Source: Candidatus Melainabacteria bacterium (lineage in GTDB: Bacteria; Cyanobacteriota; Vampirovibrionia; Obscuribacterales; Obscuribacteraceae). From it: a stretch of 64,000 nucleotides of DNA. The notes beneath the pieces are model-generated. The model was given only the letters and a program-made list of their open reading frames with translations, did no database searches and was not told where the DNA came from. Shown here one piece after another: positions 1 through 7,823 of this stretch (the stretch's first letter is position 1; the number at the start of each line of letters is the position of its first letter). The stretch lies in NCBI GenBank assembly GCA_003242885.1, contig QKMZ01000015.1:643568-707567 (forward strand), written 5' to 3'. The translations under genes and the position numbers were made by a program.

Positions 1-124
1 CGAATTGCGCTTTCAGTTGGCGATTAGAAAGCTGGAGAGCCCAGCAAAATTGAGAACAGCGCGCAAGAAACTTGCTCGTTTGCTCACAATCGAATCAGAA
101 AAAGAAACTGGAAAAACTGCTTAG
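1..124 (+). CDS. rpmC: 50S ribosomal protein L29, C-terminal part
   Basis: The window opens inside this gene. The frame from base 2 reads ELRFQLAIRKLESPAKLRTA and runs to TAG at 122-124, which matches the second helix and tail of L29, a small two-helix protein of the large subunit near the exit tunnel. The tail (ARKKLARLLTIESEKE) resembles the usual IARxxTxxxE ending. The position directly before rpsQ is the normal S10-operon order and supports the call. The start lies outside the window. Confidence 0.85.
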   Translation, partial: ELRFQLAIRKLESPAKLRTARKKLARLLTIESEKETGKTA

Positions 125-145
125 GCAGCTGGTTTTAACGAGAAT

Positions 146-160
146 CGGCGCGAAGCGCCG
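146..160. other. short perfect hairpin between rpmC and rpsQ
   Basis: CGGCGC and GCGCCG form a perfect 6-bp inverted repeat around GAA. No T-run follows, so it is not a normal terminator. It may be a small RNA-stabilising or processing hairpin in the polycistronic message; this is inference only. Confidence 0.35.
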
Positions 161-198
161 GCAAATAGAAGTCTAGATAGGGACGGAGCGCAATTAAA

Positions 199-471
199 AT
201 GCCGAGAAAGGAACTGGTAGGAAAAGTCGTTTCCAACAAGATGGACAAGACCGTTGTCGTCGCTGTTGAGAATCGTTTTCCGCATCCAAAATACGAAAAG
301 CAAATTGCCAGAACCCACAAGTTCAAAGCACATGATGCTGAGAACAAGTGCGGCATCGGCGACAAGGTGCGCATTCAAGAATGCCGCCCGTTGTCCAGAG
401 AAAAGCGCTGGCTGGTAGTGGAAATTACTGAAAAAGCAATTTCCGCACTGCCTAAGGGAAGTGAGGTCTAA
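199..471 (+). CDS. rpsQ: 30S ribosomal protein S17
   Basis: 90 residues. The start MPRKELVGKVVSNKMDKTVV is the typical S17 opening (GxVvSdKMdKTvvV), followed by the OB-fold region with HPKYEKQI and a KAHDAEN motif. S17 is a primary 16S rRNA binder that helps assemble the 5' domain of the small subunit. The length is close to the usual 80-90 residues. It lies between rpmC and rplN and is separated from rplN by only five bases, so the genes are co-transcribed. Confidence 0.95.
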   Translation: MPRKELVGKVVSNKMDKTVVVAVENRFPHPKYEKQIARTHKFKAHDAENKCGIGDKVRIQECRPLSREKRWLVVEITEKAISALPKGSEV

Positions 472-476
472 GTCAA

Positions 477-845
477 ATGATTCAGCAAGAAACACGTTTG
501 AATTGCGCCGACAACACCGGCGCCCGCGAGCTTCTCTGCATTCGCGTTATAGGCGGAGGCAACCGCCGTTACGCTTCGGTCGGTGATGTTATCGTCGCTA
601 CCGTCAAAGATGCTCTCCCCAATATGCCAGTCAAAAAATCGGAAGTAGTAAGAGCTGTTGTGGTCAGAGTCCGCAACCACGTTAAGCGTGCAGATGGCTC
701 CACGATTCGTTTTGACGACAATGCCGCCGTCATCATCAACAAAGATGGCAACCCAAAAGGAACGCGCGTTTTCGGACCGATCGCTCGCGAACTTCGGGAT
801 AAGGCATTCACCAAGATAATCTCTCTGGCACCCGAGGTAATGTGA
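477..845 (+). CDS. rplN: 50S ribosomal protein L14
   Basis: 122 residues, the standard length for L14. It opens MIQQETRLNCADNTGARELL, the highly conserved L14 beginning, and contains the KKSEVVRAVVVR segment and the FGPIARELRDKAFTKIISLAPEV C-terminus in conserved form. L14 binds 23S rRNA at the subunit interface. The start follows the rpsQ stop by five bases, with a GAGGT-like ribosome binding site inside the end of rpsQ, which suggests translational coupling. Confidence 0.97.
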   Translation: MIQQETRLNCADNTGARELLCIRVIGGGNRRYASVGDVIVATVKDALPNMPVKKSEVVRAVVVRVRNHVKRADGSTIRFDDNAAVIINKDGNPKGTRVFGPIARELRDKAFTKIISLAPEVM

Positions 846-846
846 G

Positions 847-1308
847 ATGGCAGGCCAATCGAGAAGTTCAGTACGTTATTCCAACAGTCCCGTTTCCAAG
901 AAAGTGAAGATGGGCGGCACGACCGTCTTGTCTCGCGCTCTTGTTAAACCAAAAGCTACCAACATGACGCCGAAGATCCACGTGAAGCGCGGCGACATGG
1001 TCATGCTGATGTCGGGACCGAAGAAGAAAGACCCCAAGCGCGACGCTCAAGTCACCAAGCGTTTGGACGAGCGCAATGCATATAAAGGAACGACCGGCAA
1101 AGTTATGGCCGTTTTTCCAGAGCAAGGCAAAATTCTGGTTGAAGGCGTCAACATGCTGTCGACCGTGATCAAACCAAAAATGGGTGCAGGCAAGTCGACC
1201 CTGGTCAGAAAAGAAGCCCCAATTTTCGCCTCCAAAGTAATGCTGTATTCAGCGCAATCGAAAAAACCGGTGCGTGCTGAATTCAGAAAACGCGAAGGTC
1301 TTGAGTAA
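847..1308 (+). CDS. rplX: 50S ribosomal protein L24 with extended N-terminus
   Basis: 153 residues, against roughly 100-115 in most bacteria. The KOW-type core begins near residue 41 (TPKIHVKRGDMVMLMSG) and runs through GTTGKVMAVFPEQGKILVEG to a typical L24 ending. Residues 1-40 are a basic, serine-rich extension. The ATG at 847 sits one base after the rplN TGA. An internal ATG at 964 would give a standard-length protein but has no visible ribosome binding site, so I keep the longer start. L24 is one of the assembly-initiating proteins of the large subunit. Confidence 0.93.
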   Translation: MAGQSRSSVRYSNSPVSKKVKMGGTTVLSRALVKPKATNMTPKIHVKRGDMVMLMSGPKKKDPKRDAQVTKRLDERNAYKGTTGKVMAVFPEQGKILVEGVNMLSTVIKPKMGAGKSTLVRKEAPIFASKVMLYSAQSKKPVRAEFRKREGLE

Positions 1309-1442
1309 GAAGAATGTCGGGTGATGCTTGCATCGCCGGAAAAAATAACAAGGGGTGGACGCCCTGCATAAAGCAGTGAAACGTCCGCAACCAGCTGCGA
1401 AGCAGCAAAACCATAAAGAGACAAATCAGAGGTTAGCGAGCA
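1309..1442. repeat. rplX-rplE spacer with palindromic repeat
   Basis: This is an unusually long gap for a ribosomal operon. At about 1319-1339 it holds an imperfect palindrome (GGTGATGC TT GCATCGCC) resembling the GGGCGAYGC-type palindromes scattered in the window. A further segment near 1352-1390 (GTGGACG ... CGTCC) could pair. No open frame of interest was seen. Confidence 0.45.
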
Positions 1443-1988
1443 ATGGCTGTGATTGACATAAAGGAACACTACAAAAAAAACGTAGTGCCTAAGCTCACCA
1501 AGCAATTCAACTATCAGAACGAACTGCAGGTTCCACGCCTGGAGAAAATCGTTGTGAATATGGGTCTTGGCGAAGCAGCATCCAACTCCAAGGCGATCGA
1601 AAATGGCGTCAAGGATTTGGCTACCGTTACCGGTCAAAAGCCCATCATCAATCGAGCCCGCAAGTCGATTGCGACTTTCAAAGTCAGAAAGGGCATGGCA
1701 GTCGGTACTTCGGTGACTCTGCGCGGCAAGAGAATGCATGACTTTCTCGCCAAGCTGATTCACATTTCGCTGCCCCGTATCCGCGACTTCCGCGGTCTGT
1801 CCAACAAGTCGTTTGACGGCAGAGGAAATTACTCTTTGGGCATCAAAGAGCAATTGATCTTCCCGGAAATCAACTATGAAAACATTGATGCCATCCGTGG
1901 CATGGACGTAGCAATCGTTACGACCGCACGCACCGACCAGGAAGGTCTGGCGTTGCTTACCGAACTAGGAATGCCATTCAGGAGGTAG
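1443..1988 (+). CDS. rplE: 50S ribosomal protein L5
   Basis: 181 residues, the usual length. The conserved L5 pieces are KIVVNMGLGEA, the GQKPIINRARKSIATFKVR segment, the central LRIRDFRGL-type motif (here PRIRDFRGLSNKSFDGRGN) and the IFPEI motif near the end. L5 binds 5S rRNA and contacts the P-site tRNA and S13. The rplE stop overlaps the strong ribosome binding site (AGGAGG) of the next gene, rpsN. Confidence 0.97.
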   Translation: MAVIDIKEHYKKNVVPKLTKQFNYQNELQVPRLEKIVVNMGLGEAASNSKAIENGVKDLATVTGQKPIINRARKSIATFKVRKGMAVGTSVTLRGKRMHDFLAKLIHISLPRIRDFRGLSNKSFDGRGNYSLGIKEQLIFPEINYENIDAIRGMDVAIVTTARTDQEGLALLTELGMPFRR

Positions 1989-1990
1989 TA

Positions 1991-2197
1991 GTGGCTAAGA
2001 CTTCACTTATCGATAAAGAGCACAAACGCAGGGTTGCTGCCGCCAAAGGCAAATATCCTTCGGTGCGCCTCCACAACCGCTGCAAAATTTGCGGTCGTCC
2101 CAGAGGCTACTATCGCGACTTCGGCTTGTGCCGTTGCTGTCTTCGCAAGATGGCTCATGAAGGAGTCATTCCTGGTCTCACTAAGTCGAGCTGGTAG
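1991..2197 (+). CDS. rpsN: 30S ribosomal protein S14, zinc-binding type
   Basis: 68 residues with GTG as start, preceded by AGGAGG inside the rplE stop region. Two CxxC pairs (CKIC and CRCC) flank GRPRGYYRDFGL, which identifies the short zinc-binding S14 rather than the longer zinc-free form. The ending MAHEGVIPGLTKSSW is typical. S14 sits in the head of the small subunit. Cyanobacteria usually carry rpsN outside this operon, so its presence here is a difference from true Cyanobacteria. Confidence 0.95.
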   Translation: MAKTSLIDKEHKRRVAAAKGKYPSVRLHNRCKICGRPRGYYRDFGLCRCCLRKMAHEGVIPGLTKSSW

Positions 2198-2207
2198 GAG
2201 AGTATAA

Positions 2208-2609
2208 ATGCCGGTTACAGATCCGATTTCAGATATGTTCACGCGCATCAGAAATGCTTCGCGCGTGCATTCACAAGCGGTAGAAATGCCTGCTTCCAAG
2301 CAGAAGGTGGCGCTTGCCGAACTTCTGCGCAATGAAGGGTTCATCTCTTCATTCGAGACCAAAGGTCTCGGCTCTCCCGAGCAAAAAATGCGCATCGTAC
2401 TTAAGTACGGTCCCAAGGGAGAACAGGTTATTCAGGGCATCTCGCGTGTCTCTAAGCCTGGTTTGAGAGTGTATCGCGCAGCCAAAAAACTGCCGCGCGT
2501 TTACGGTGGACTCGGTCTGGCAATCGTCAGCACCTCGTCCGGTCTCATGACCGACAGGCAAGCACGCAAGAGCAATGCAGGTGGAGAAGTTGTCGCCTAC
2601 GTTTGGTAA
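2208..2609 (+). CDS. rpsH: 30S ribosomal protein S8
   Basis: 133 residues, standard length. It begins MPVTDPISDMFTRIRNASRV (the conserved DPIADmLTRIRNA motif) and ends with RQARKSNAGGEVVAYVW, matching the S8 C-terminal signature where GGEvlayvw is nearly invariant. S8 binds 16S rRNA helix 21 and in many bacteria represses the spc operon by binding its mRNA; whether that holds here cannot be seen. It follows rpsN closely with a GGAGAG ribosome binding site. Confidence 0.97.
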   Translation: MPVTDPISDMFTRIRNASRVHSQAVEMPASKQKVALAELLRNEGFISSFETKGLGSPEQKMRIVLKYGPKGEQVIQGISRVSKPGLRVYRAAKKLPRVYGGLGLAIVSTSSGLMTDRQARKSNAGGEVVAYVW

Positions 2610-2649
2610 TTCAACTAGGGATAACGCATAAGAATTCAGGGGAAGAAAG

Positions 2650-3195
2650 ATGTCTCGTATTGGCAAAGCACCAATCACCGTACCCAAAGGTGTGACCGTA
2701 GACCTGAAGGGCAACGATGTCAAAGTCAAAGGACCGAAAGGTGAGCTCACGCGCACTCTTCGCCCGGAGATTGAGATCAAAATGGAAGAGGACAAACTTG
2801 TTCTCACCAAGAAAAATGACGACAGACTCTCCCGCTCTCTGCATGGTCTGAGCCGGACGCTTGTCGCCAATATGGTCAAAGGCGTTTCGGATGGCTTTGA
2901 GAAAACTCTCGAGATGACCGGTGTCGGCTACCGTGCTCAAATGGAAGGCACCAAGCTGGTTATGGCACTCGGCTATTCGCACCCGATTGAAATCGAGCCG
3001 CCCAAAGGACTGGCAATTGCAGTCGGCAAGGGTAACGTCATCACAGTGACCGGTATCGACAAGCAAGCCGTCGGCGATCTGGCTTCTGCTATTCGCGAGA
3101 CGAGACCGCCCGAAGTCTACAAAGGCAAGGGTGTCCGCTACAAAGGCGAAGTCATCAGACGTAAAGCCGGTAAGGCAGCTGGTAAGAAGAAATAA
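2650..3195 (+). CDS. rplF: 50S ribosomal protein L6
   Basis: 181 residues. It begins MSRIGKAPITVPKGVTVDLK and holds the KGPKGELTRTL motif, both standard for L6. The C-terminal signature is present as PPEVYKGKGVRYKGEVIRRK. L6 is built from two similar alpha/beta domains and lies near the factor-binding site of the large subunit. A GGGGAAAG ribosome binding site lies just upstream. The final residues (AGKAAGKKK) form a slightly longer basic tail. Confidence 0.97.
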   Translation: MSRIGKAPITVPKGVTVDLKGNDVKVKGPKGELTRTLRPEIEIKMEEDKLVLTKKNDDRLSRSLHGLSRTLVANMVKGVSDGFEKTLEMTGVGYRAQMEGTKLVMALGYSHPIEIEPPKGLAIAVGKGNVITVTGIDKQAVGDLASAIRETRPPEVYKGKGVRYKGEVIRRKAGKAAGKKK

Positions 3196-3274
3196 CGTTT
3201 TTAAACTGATAACGATAGAAGCACTACCGCCGGTGACAAAGAAATCGGCATGAGAAATTCGGAGAGATAAGGTA

Positions 3275-3637
3275 ATGATTCAGAAACCAGACAGAAAAGA
3301 ATTGAGGGCAAGGCGCCATATGCGCATTCGCCGTCGCCTTACCGGCACGACCGAACGTCCCAGGCTGTGCGTCTACAGATCCAACAAACACATCTACGCT
3401 CAAATCGTTGATGATGCCTCCCAAAAAACTCTCGTTTCTGCCTCCACACTGGATCCGGAAATGAAAGGCAAGAAGAGCTGGGACACCGAGTCGGCCCGTT
3501 CGGTCGGCAAATTGGTGGCTGACAAAGCGAAAGCCAAAGGCATCAACGCTGTCGTTTTCGACAGAGGCGGATACATCTACCACGGACGTGTCGCTGCTGT
3601 AGCTGATGCTGCCCGTGAAGCCGGTCTAGACTTCTAA
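3275..3637 (+). CDS. rplR: 50S ribosomal protein L18
   Basis: 120 residues, usual length. Conserved L18 features are RRHMRIRRRLTGTTERPRLC near the start, the VYRSNKHIYAQIVDD strand and the FDRGGYIYHGRVAAVADAAR C-terminal motif. L18 binds 5S rRNA together with L5. An 80-base spacer separates it from rplF, and an AGATAAGG sequence lies upstream of the ATG. Confidence 0.97.
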   Translation: MIQKPDRKELRARRHMRIRRRLTGTTERPRLCVYRSNKHIYAQIVDDASQKTLVSASTLDPEMKGKKSWDTESARSVGKLVADKAKAKGINAVVFDRGGYIYHGRVAAVADAAREAGLDF

Positions 3638-3683
3638 TCACTCACGAAACACCATCTAATTAAGGAAGAGGAAAAACTCTCAA

Positions 3684-4304
3684 ATGGATAGAGAAGACAA
3701 AAATCTCAACGCTACGCCAGATGACGCTAACCAAGAAAGTGGCGGTAATCAGCGCCGCGGTCGTCGTGGTGGTGGACCAGGTCGCGAAGGCGGTCCGCGC
3801 AAGCCTCCAGAAGATCGTCGCGAGCAATCCGAATGGGAAGAGAAGATTATTCAAGTTCGCCGCGTAACTAAAGTAGTTAAGGGCGGTAAGAAATTGAGCT
3901 TCCGCGCAGTAGTTGCTGTCGGCAACGGTAAAGGTCAAGTCGGCATCGGCGTCGGCAAGGCTTCCGAAGTTATCAGCGCCATTCAAAAGGGCGTTGTCGA
4001 TGCGAAGAAGAGCCTCGTAAAAGTGCCCCTGGTAGGAACCACCGTTCCTCACCAGATCATGGGACGTCAAGGCTCCAGCCGCATCATGCTCAAGCCAGCT
4101 GCTAAAGGTACAGGCGTCATCGCCGGTGGTGCCGCTCGCGCCATCCTGGAATTGGCAGGCGTCGGCGATATCCTCTCCAAGTCTTTGGGATCGCGTGCTC
4201 CACTCAACGTTGCTCGCGCCACCGTAGATGGTTTGAAGAATCTGAGAACCTTCGAAGAAGCTGCTCGCTTACGTGGTATCACCATCAAGCAAATGCTCGC
4301 TTAG
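3684..4304 (+). CDS. rpsE: 30S ribosomal protein S5
   Basis: 206 residues, longer than the usual 165-175 because of a hydrophilic N-terminal extension of about 45 residues rich in Asn, Gly and Arg. The double-stranded-RNA-binding fold starts at EEKIIQVRRVTKVVKGGKK, and the GNGKGQVGIGVGKASEV loop is intact. S5 sits near the mRNA entry channel and affects decoding accuracy. The gene lies in the normal order between rplR and rpmD. Confidence 0.97.
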   Translation: MDREDKNLNATPDDANQESGGNQRRGRRGGGPGREGGPRKPPEDRREQSEWEEKIIQVRRVTKVVKGGKKLSFRAVVAVGNGKGQVGIGVGKASEVISAIQKGVVDAKKSLVKVPLVGTTVPHQIMGRQGSSRIMLKPAAKGTGVIAGGAARAILELAGVGDILSKSLGSRAPLNVARATVDGLKNLRTFEEAARLRGITIKQMLA

Positions 4305-4352
4305 TTTTCGTCCAATCTTTCAAAGTAATTTGAACAATTCAGGTAAGGAAAA

Positions 4353-4649
4353 ATGCTAAAGATCACTCTCACCCGCGGAATGGTGGGCAAGAAAGAAACC
4401 CAGAAAAAGGTTGTACAAGCCCTCGGGCTTGGCAAATACGGCTCTTCTGTCGTACATGCCGACAGCCCTACGATTCGCGGCATGGTGACCAAGGTCAGCC
4501 ACCTCATTAAGGTTGAAACCGTCGAAGGCGGCGAATCCACTTCCAAAGCTGCAAAGGCCAAAAAGCCCGCAGCAAAACCGGCAGCTAAAGCACCAGCTAA
4601 GAAAGCGGCTGCACCAGCTGCAAAAGCAGCCACACAAAAAGAAGACTAA
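4353..4649 (+). CDS. rpmD: 50S ribosomal protein L30 with Ala/Lys-rich tail
   Basis: 98 residues, against about 60 for typical bacterial L30. Residues 1-57 are a recognisable L30 (LKITLTRGMVGKKETQKKVV, then a GMVTKVSHLIKVE strand). From about residue 60 to the end there is a low-complexity tail of Ala, Lys and Pro. This basic tail resembles the linker-like tail on the next gene product, L15. Cyanobacteria generally lack L30, so its presence separates this genome from true Cyanobacteria. Confidence 0.93.
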   Translation: MLKITLTRGMVGKKETQKKVVQALGLGKYGSSVVHADSPTIRGMVTKVSHLIKVETVEGGESTSKAAKAKKPAAKPAAKAPAKKAAAPAAKAATQKED

Positions 4650-4708
4650 CTCAATAAACACTGCCGAGTCGTATGTCCAAGACAGCGGCGCAAGGCTGAG
4701 GAGAAGAA

Positions 4709-5404
4709 ATGGCTAAGGCTCAAGTAAAAGTAGAAGAAATCAAGGATTTGGGTGACATTCAACCAACTCCTGGATCACGTCGTTTGCGCAAGCGTGTCGG
4801 TCGTGGTCGTGCATCTGGTCACGGTAAAACATCTACCCGCGGTCACAACGGACAAGGTCAGCGTTCAGGTGAAGCCAAGCGCTTCGGCTTTGAAGGCGGT
4901 CAAACTCCCCTTTTCCGCAGACTGCCCAAGATCCACAATTTTGACGAAGTCATCACCAGAACCTGGGTGGAAGTAAACGTAGGTGCTTTGAACTCAGCAA
5001 AGTCCGGCTCCGAAGTTTCACCGCAAACTCTTGTCGAACTCGGTCTCATGCGTAAAGTGTCCGACAGTGTTCGTATTCTCGGCAACGGCGAATTGAAAGT
5101 ATCGCTCAAAGTAAAGGCGCATCACTTCTCCAAAGGTGCTCAAGCAAAAATTGAAGCAGCCGGCGGATCGATTGAAGTGATTCAGCCCGAACCAAGAAAG
5201 CCAGGCAAAAAAGCGCCGAAGCCGCCGAAAGTGAAGCAAGCTCCGAAGCCGCCAGAACCAAAAGCTGAAGGCGAAGAAGAAGCTCCTAAGAAAGCTAAGA
5301 AAGAGAAGAAAGCTGATGCACCGCAAGGCGCAGCCAAGCAACCGAAGGCTGATGCAAAGGGCGGCGCAAAACCAGGCGCCAAGCAGCCTCCAAAGAAGAA
5401 GTAG
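4709..5404 (+). CDS. rplO: 50S ribosomal protein L15 with long Lys/Pro/Ala tail
   Basis: 231 residues, about 80 longer than normal. The first 150 residues are standard L15: the flexible RKRVGRGRASGHGKTSTRGH arm, the GFEGGQTPLFRRLPK motif and a KVKAHHFSKGAQAKIEAAGG C-terminal motif. Residues from about 155 onward are a highly charged tail (EPRKPGKKAPKPPK, then EEEAPKKAKKEKKADAP). L15 is a late large-subunit assembly protein. The tail is probably disordered. A GAGGAG ribosome binding site precedes the ATG. Confidence 0.95.
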   Translation: MAKAQVKVEEIKDLGDIQPTPGSRRLRKRVGRGRASGHGKTSTRGHNGQGQRSGEAKRFGFEGGQTPLFRRLPKIHNFDEVITRTWVEVNVGALNSAKSGSEVSPQTLVELGLMRKVSDSVRILGNGELKVSLKVKAHHFSKGAQAKIEAAGGSIEVIQPEPRKPGKKAPKPPKVKQAPKPPEPKAEGEEEAPKKAKKEKKADAPQGAAKQPKADAKGGAKPGAKQPPKKK

Positions 5405-5416
5405 GTTTGAAAAGAT

Positions 5417-5447
5417 TGTAGGGGCGACGCATGGCATCGCCCCTACA
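5417..5447. repeat. palindromic repeat after rplO
   Basis: This is an inverted repeat with arms TGTAGGGGCGA and TCGCCCCTACA around a CGCATGGCA centre. It belongs to the dispersed palindrome family described elsewhere in this window. It lies just after rplO in the 252-base gap before secY. There is no T-run, so it is probably not a terminator by itself. Confidence 0.6.
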
Positions 5448-5514
5448 GTTGAGTTGGCTCTAGCTAAAGTCGAGACAAACTGAAAACTAATTGGACATTA
5501 CAGAAATTCAGATG

Positions 5515-5550
5515 AACCGGCCGGGGCGGAAATTTTGCTAAAGGCCGGTT
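5515..5550. other. hairpin upstream of secY
   Basis: AACCGGCC at 5515-5522 can pair perfectly with GGCCGGTT at 5543-5550. The loop is A/T-rich (about 20 bases) and is followed by ATTCTTTGG, a weak T-rich run. It might act as an attenuator or processing site between rplO and secY; this is unproven. Confidence 0.4.
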
Positions 5551-5656
5551 ATTCTTTGGGATTGTTGAGATAGTATCCGCTTAGGAAGTCACTTCCAAAA
5601 CGGCGCCACAAAAAGCGCCAGCAAATAAATCGACTAAAAGAGAGGACAGAAACTAA

Positions 5657-7096
5657 ATGGATGCACAATCCAGACGCGGCACCAAAATCGGCGGTCCGGA
5701 AGATCTGCTCAAAATGCTCTCGGCGGCAGGCCTCAAAGAGCGAATCTTTTTCACTCTCATAGTCATCGCCATTTATCGTATCGGCGTACACATTCCTATC
5801 CCGGGCGTAGATCCGTCTGCTTTCACCAAGCACCCGGAGTTGGCGCAAAACTTGCTCGGCATGATCGACTTGTTCACGGGCGGCGCCTTGAACAAATTGT
5901 CAATCTTCTCAATGGGTATCGGACCATACATCACAGCCTCGATCATCATGCAATTGATGTCGGTGGTTGTTCCAAAACTGGAAGAACTGCAAAAGCATTC
6001 GGGTGAGCAAGGTCGCCGCCAATTGCAGCAGTACACGCGTATCGCTTGCGTTGGATTAGCCGTTTTTCAATCATTGATGCTGGCTAATCTTTTGACCAAA
6101 ATTCAAAACCCACCAGTCGTCATTACTCCCGGCCCGCTCTTTATGGTTTCTACAACCATCATTCTTTCTTCATGCGCAGTCTTTGTTATGTGGATGGGCG
6201 AAATCATTACCGAGCGTGGTGTCGGAAATGGTGCCTCGCTTTTGATCTTCTTGGGTATCGCCTCGCGTTTGCCCGTCATGATCAAAAACACCTATGAAGC
6301 TGTTCAGACCGGGCAATCACCGGTGTGGGGCGTAATAGTTTTGTGTGCTGTTTTCTTAGGACTGATCGCGCTCATTGTCTGTTTGCAGCAGGGAGTGCGA
6401 AAAGTTCAAGTGCTTGGTGCGCGCCGAAACGTAGGCCGCCAGGTCTTTAACGCACCGGAAGATTCGATTTATCTGCCGGTCAATCCCTCAGGTGTGATGG
6501 CTATCATCTTCGCTTCATCGCTATTGATGTTCCCATCGACAGTTATGTCTTTTGCCGCTCAGAGCGGAAAGAACCCTTTCCAAGCTATCTATGAATTGTT
6601 GACACCGATTCCTGGCTTTGTCGATTTTTCAAAACAAACCTGGGTGCAAAACGCCTGGAGTTGGATTTCTGTAGAGGCCACAAACTGCTTCTCCTACTAC
6701 CATTGGGAGCATTCGGTTCTCTATTTCGCGCTCATCCTTTTCTTTGCTTTCTTCTACGCGTCGATTGTCATTCCAGTAAAAGATATTGCTGAAAACTTGA
6801 GACGCAGTGGCCGCGCCATACACGGAGTGCGCCCAGGCAGACCGACATCGGAGTTCCTGGAGAAATCTTTGAGCCGTCTCATCTTTATCGGTGCCTCCGC
6901 CGTCGGTATCATCGCTATTTTGCCGATTCACGTGGAGCAAGCGACTTACGTACAAACTTTGCAAGGTTTGGGTTCGACATCTCTCATCATTCTTGTCGGT
7001 GTAGCCATCGACACGCAAAGGCAAATCAAAACCCACGCTCTCTCTGCGCGCTATCAGGCGCAGGGACTATTCCCATCAGGCAATAAGGAAATTTAG
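5657..7096 (+). CDS. secY: protein translocase subunit SecY
   Basis: 479 residues, about 40 longer than most bacterial SecY. It has ten predicted membrane segments. Conserved pieces are the plug/TM2 region GMIDLFTGGALNKLSIFSMG, PYITASIIMQL, the GEIITERGVGNGASLLIF loop and the cytoplasmic C5-type loop with RRSGRAIHGVRPGRPTSEFL. SecY forms the protein-conducting channel of the inner membrane together with SecE and SecG. The extra length lies mainly in the external loop near residues 310-345 (WVQNAWSWISVEATN). adk follows after two bases, so the two are co-transcribed. Confidence 0.97.
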   Translation: MDAQSRRGTKIGGPEDLLKMLSAAGLKERIFFTLIVIAIYRIGVHIPIPGVDPSAFTKHPELAQNLLGMIDLFTGGALNKLSIFSMGIGPYITASIIMQLMSVVVPKLEELQKHSGEQGRRQLQQYTRIACVGLAVFQSLMLANLLTKIQNPPVVITPGPLFMVSTTIILSSCAVFVMWMGEIITERGVGNGASLLIFLGIASRLPVMIKNTYEAVQTGQSPVWGVIVLCAVFLGLIALIVCLQQGVRKVQVLGARRNVGRQVFNAPEDSIYLPVNPSGVMAIIFASSLLMFPSTVMSFAAQSGKNPFQAIYELLTPIPGFVDFSKQTWVQNAWSWISVEATNCFSYYHWEHSVLYFALILFFAFFYASIVIPVKDIAENLRRSGRAIHGVRPGRPTSEFLEKSLSRLIFIGASAVGIIAILPIHVEQATYVQTLQGLGSTSLIILVGVAIDTQRQIKTHALSARYQAQGLFPSGNKEI

Positions 7097-7098
7097 TC

Positions 7099-7755
7099 AT
7101 GCGTATTCTTTTTCTCGGCGCTCCTGGAGCGGGTAAAGGTACCCAATGCAAGCGCCTTGCGGCAAAACTCAGTTTGCCCCATTTGTCTTCCGGCGATCTT
7201 CTTAGAGAAGCTGTGAAGGCCGGAACTCCTGCCGGCGTTTCTGCCAAAGAGTTCATGGATAAAGGCGTTCTTGTGCCGGACGAAGTATTGATCAAAATGT
7301 TTGGCGAAAAACTCAGCTCACCCGATTGCAAAGGCGGATACATCCTCGATGGTTTTCCTCGCAATTTGGCACAAGCGAAAAGCCTCGATGAATTGCTCAC
7401 TTCTTTGAATAGCAATCTCAGCACTGTTATCAATCTTGAAGTTGATGATAGCCTTCTCACCGAGCGCATCTGCGGCCGCTGGACTTGCAGCAATAAAGCC
7501 TGCGCAGCTGTCTATCACGTCAAATTTGCACCGCCCAAAGCAGAAGGCAAGTGTGACGTTTGTGGTTCTGACTTGAGCCAGCGGGCAGACGATAAAGAAG
7601 AGCTGGTGAAGGCGCGTTTGAACACTTATCGCGAGCAAACCGAGCCGCTTATTGACTATTACACGCAGAAGAAAATCCTGGTCACCATCCAAGGCGAAGG
7701 CGATCAAGAAGAGATTTTCAACAACATTTTGCAATCGCTAAAGGTAACTGCGTAA
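7099..7755 (+). CDS. adk: adenylate kinase with zinc-type LID
   Basis: 218 residues. The P-loop GAPGAGKGTQC opens the protein, followed by LSSGDLLREAV and GYILDGFPRNLAQA, the AMP-binding region. The LID carries four cysteines (CSNKAC and CDVC, spaced by about 15 residues around PPKAEGK), the zinc-binding form seen in many Gram-positive and other bacteria. The enzyme converts ATP and AMP to two ADP. It lies between secY and map, the usual spc-operon position. One oddity is that the first cysteine pair is spaced by four rather than two residues. Confidence 0.97.
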   Translation: MRILFLGAPGAGKGTQCKRLAAKLSLPHLSSGDLLREAVKAGTPAGVSAKEFMDKGVLVPDEVLIKMFGEKLSSPDCKGGYILDGFPRNLAQAKSLDELLTSLNSNLSTVINLEVDDSLLTERICGRWTCSNKACAAVYHVKFAPPKAEGKCDVCGSDLSQRADDKEELVKARLNTYREQTEPLIDYYTQKKILVTIQGEGDQEEIFNNILQSLKVTA

Positions 7756-7764
7756 ACTTGTAAC

Positions 7765-7783
7765 GGCGATGCATGGCATCGCC
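7765..7783. repeat. palindromic repeat between adk and map
   Basis: GGCGATGC and GCATCGCC form a perfect inverted repeat around ATG. It is a short member of the dispersed palindrome family. Confidence 0.6.
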
Positions 7784-7823
7784 AATACATTAGCAAGCTA
7801 GGAAATATCGGAGTTCCGCCGCA

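Noticed and set aside
1047..1853. A 268-residue minus-strand open frame opposite rplX and rplE
   Set aside because: It is antisense to two certain ribosomal protein genes, spans the gap between them, and has no family pattern.
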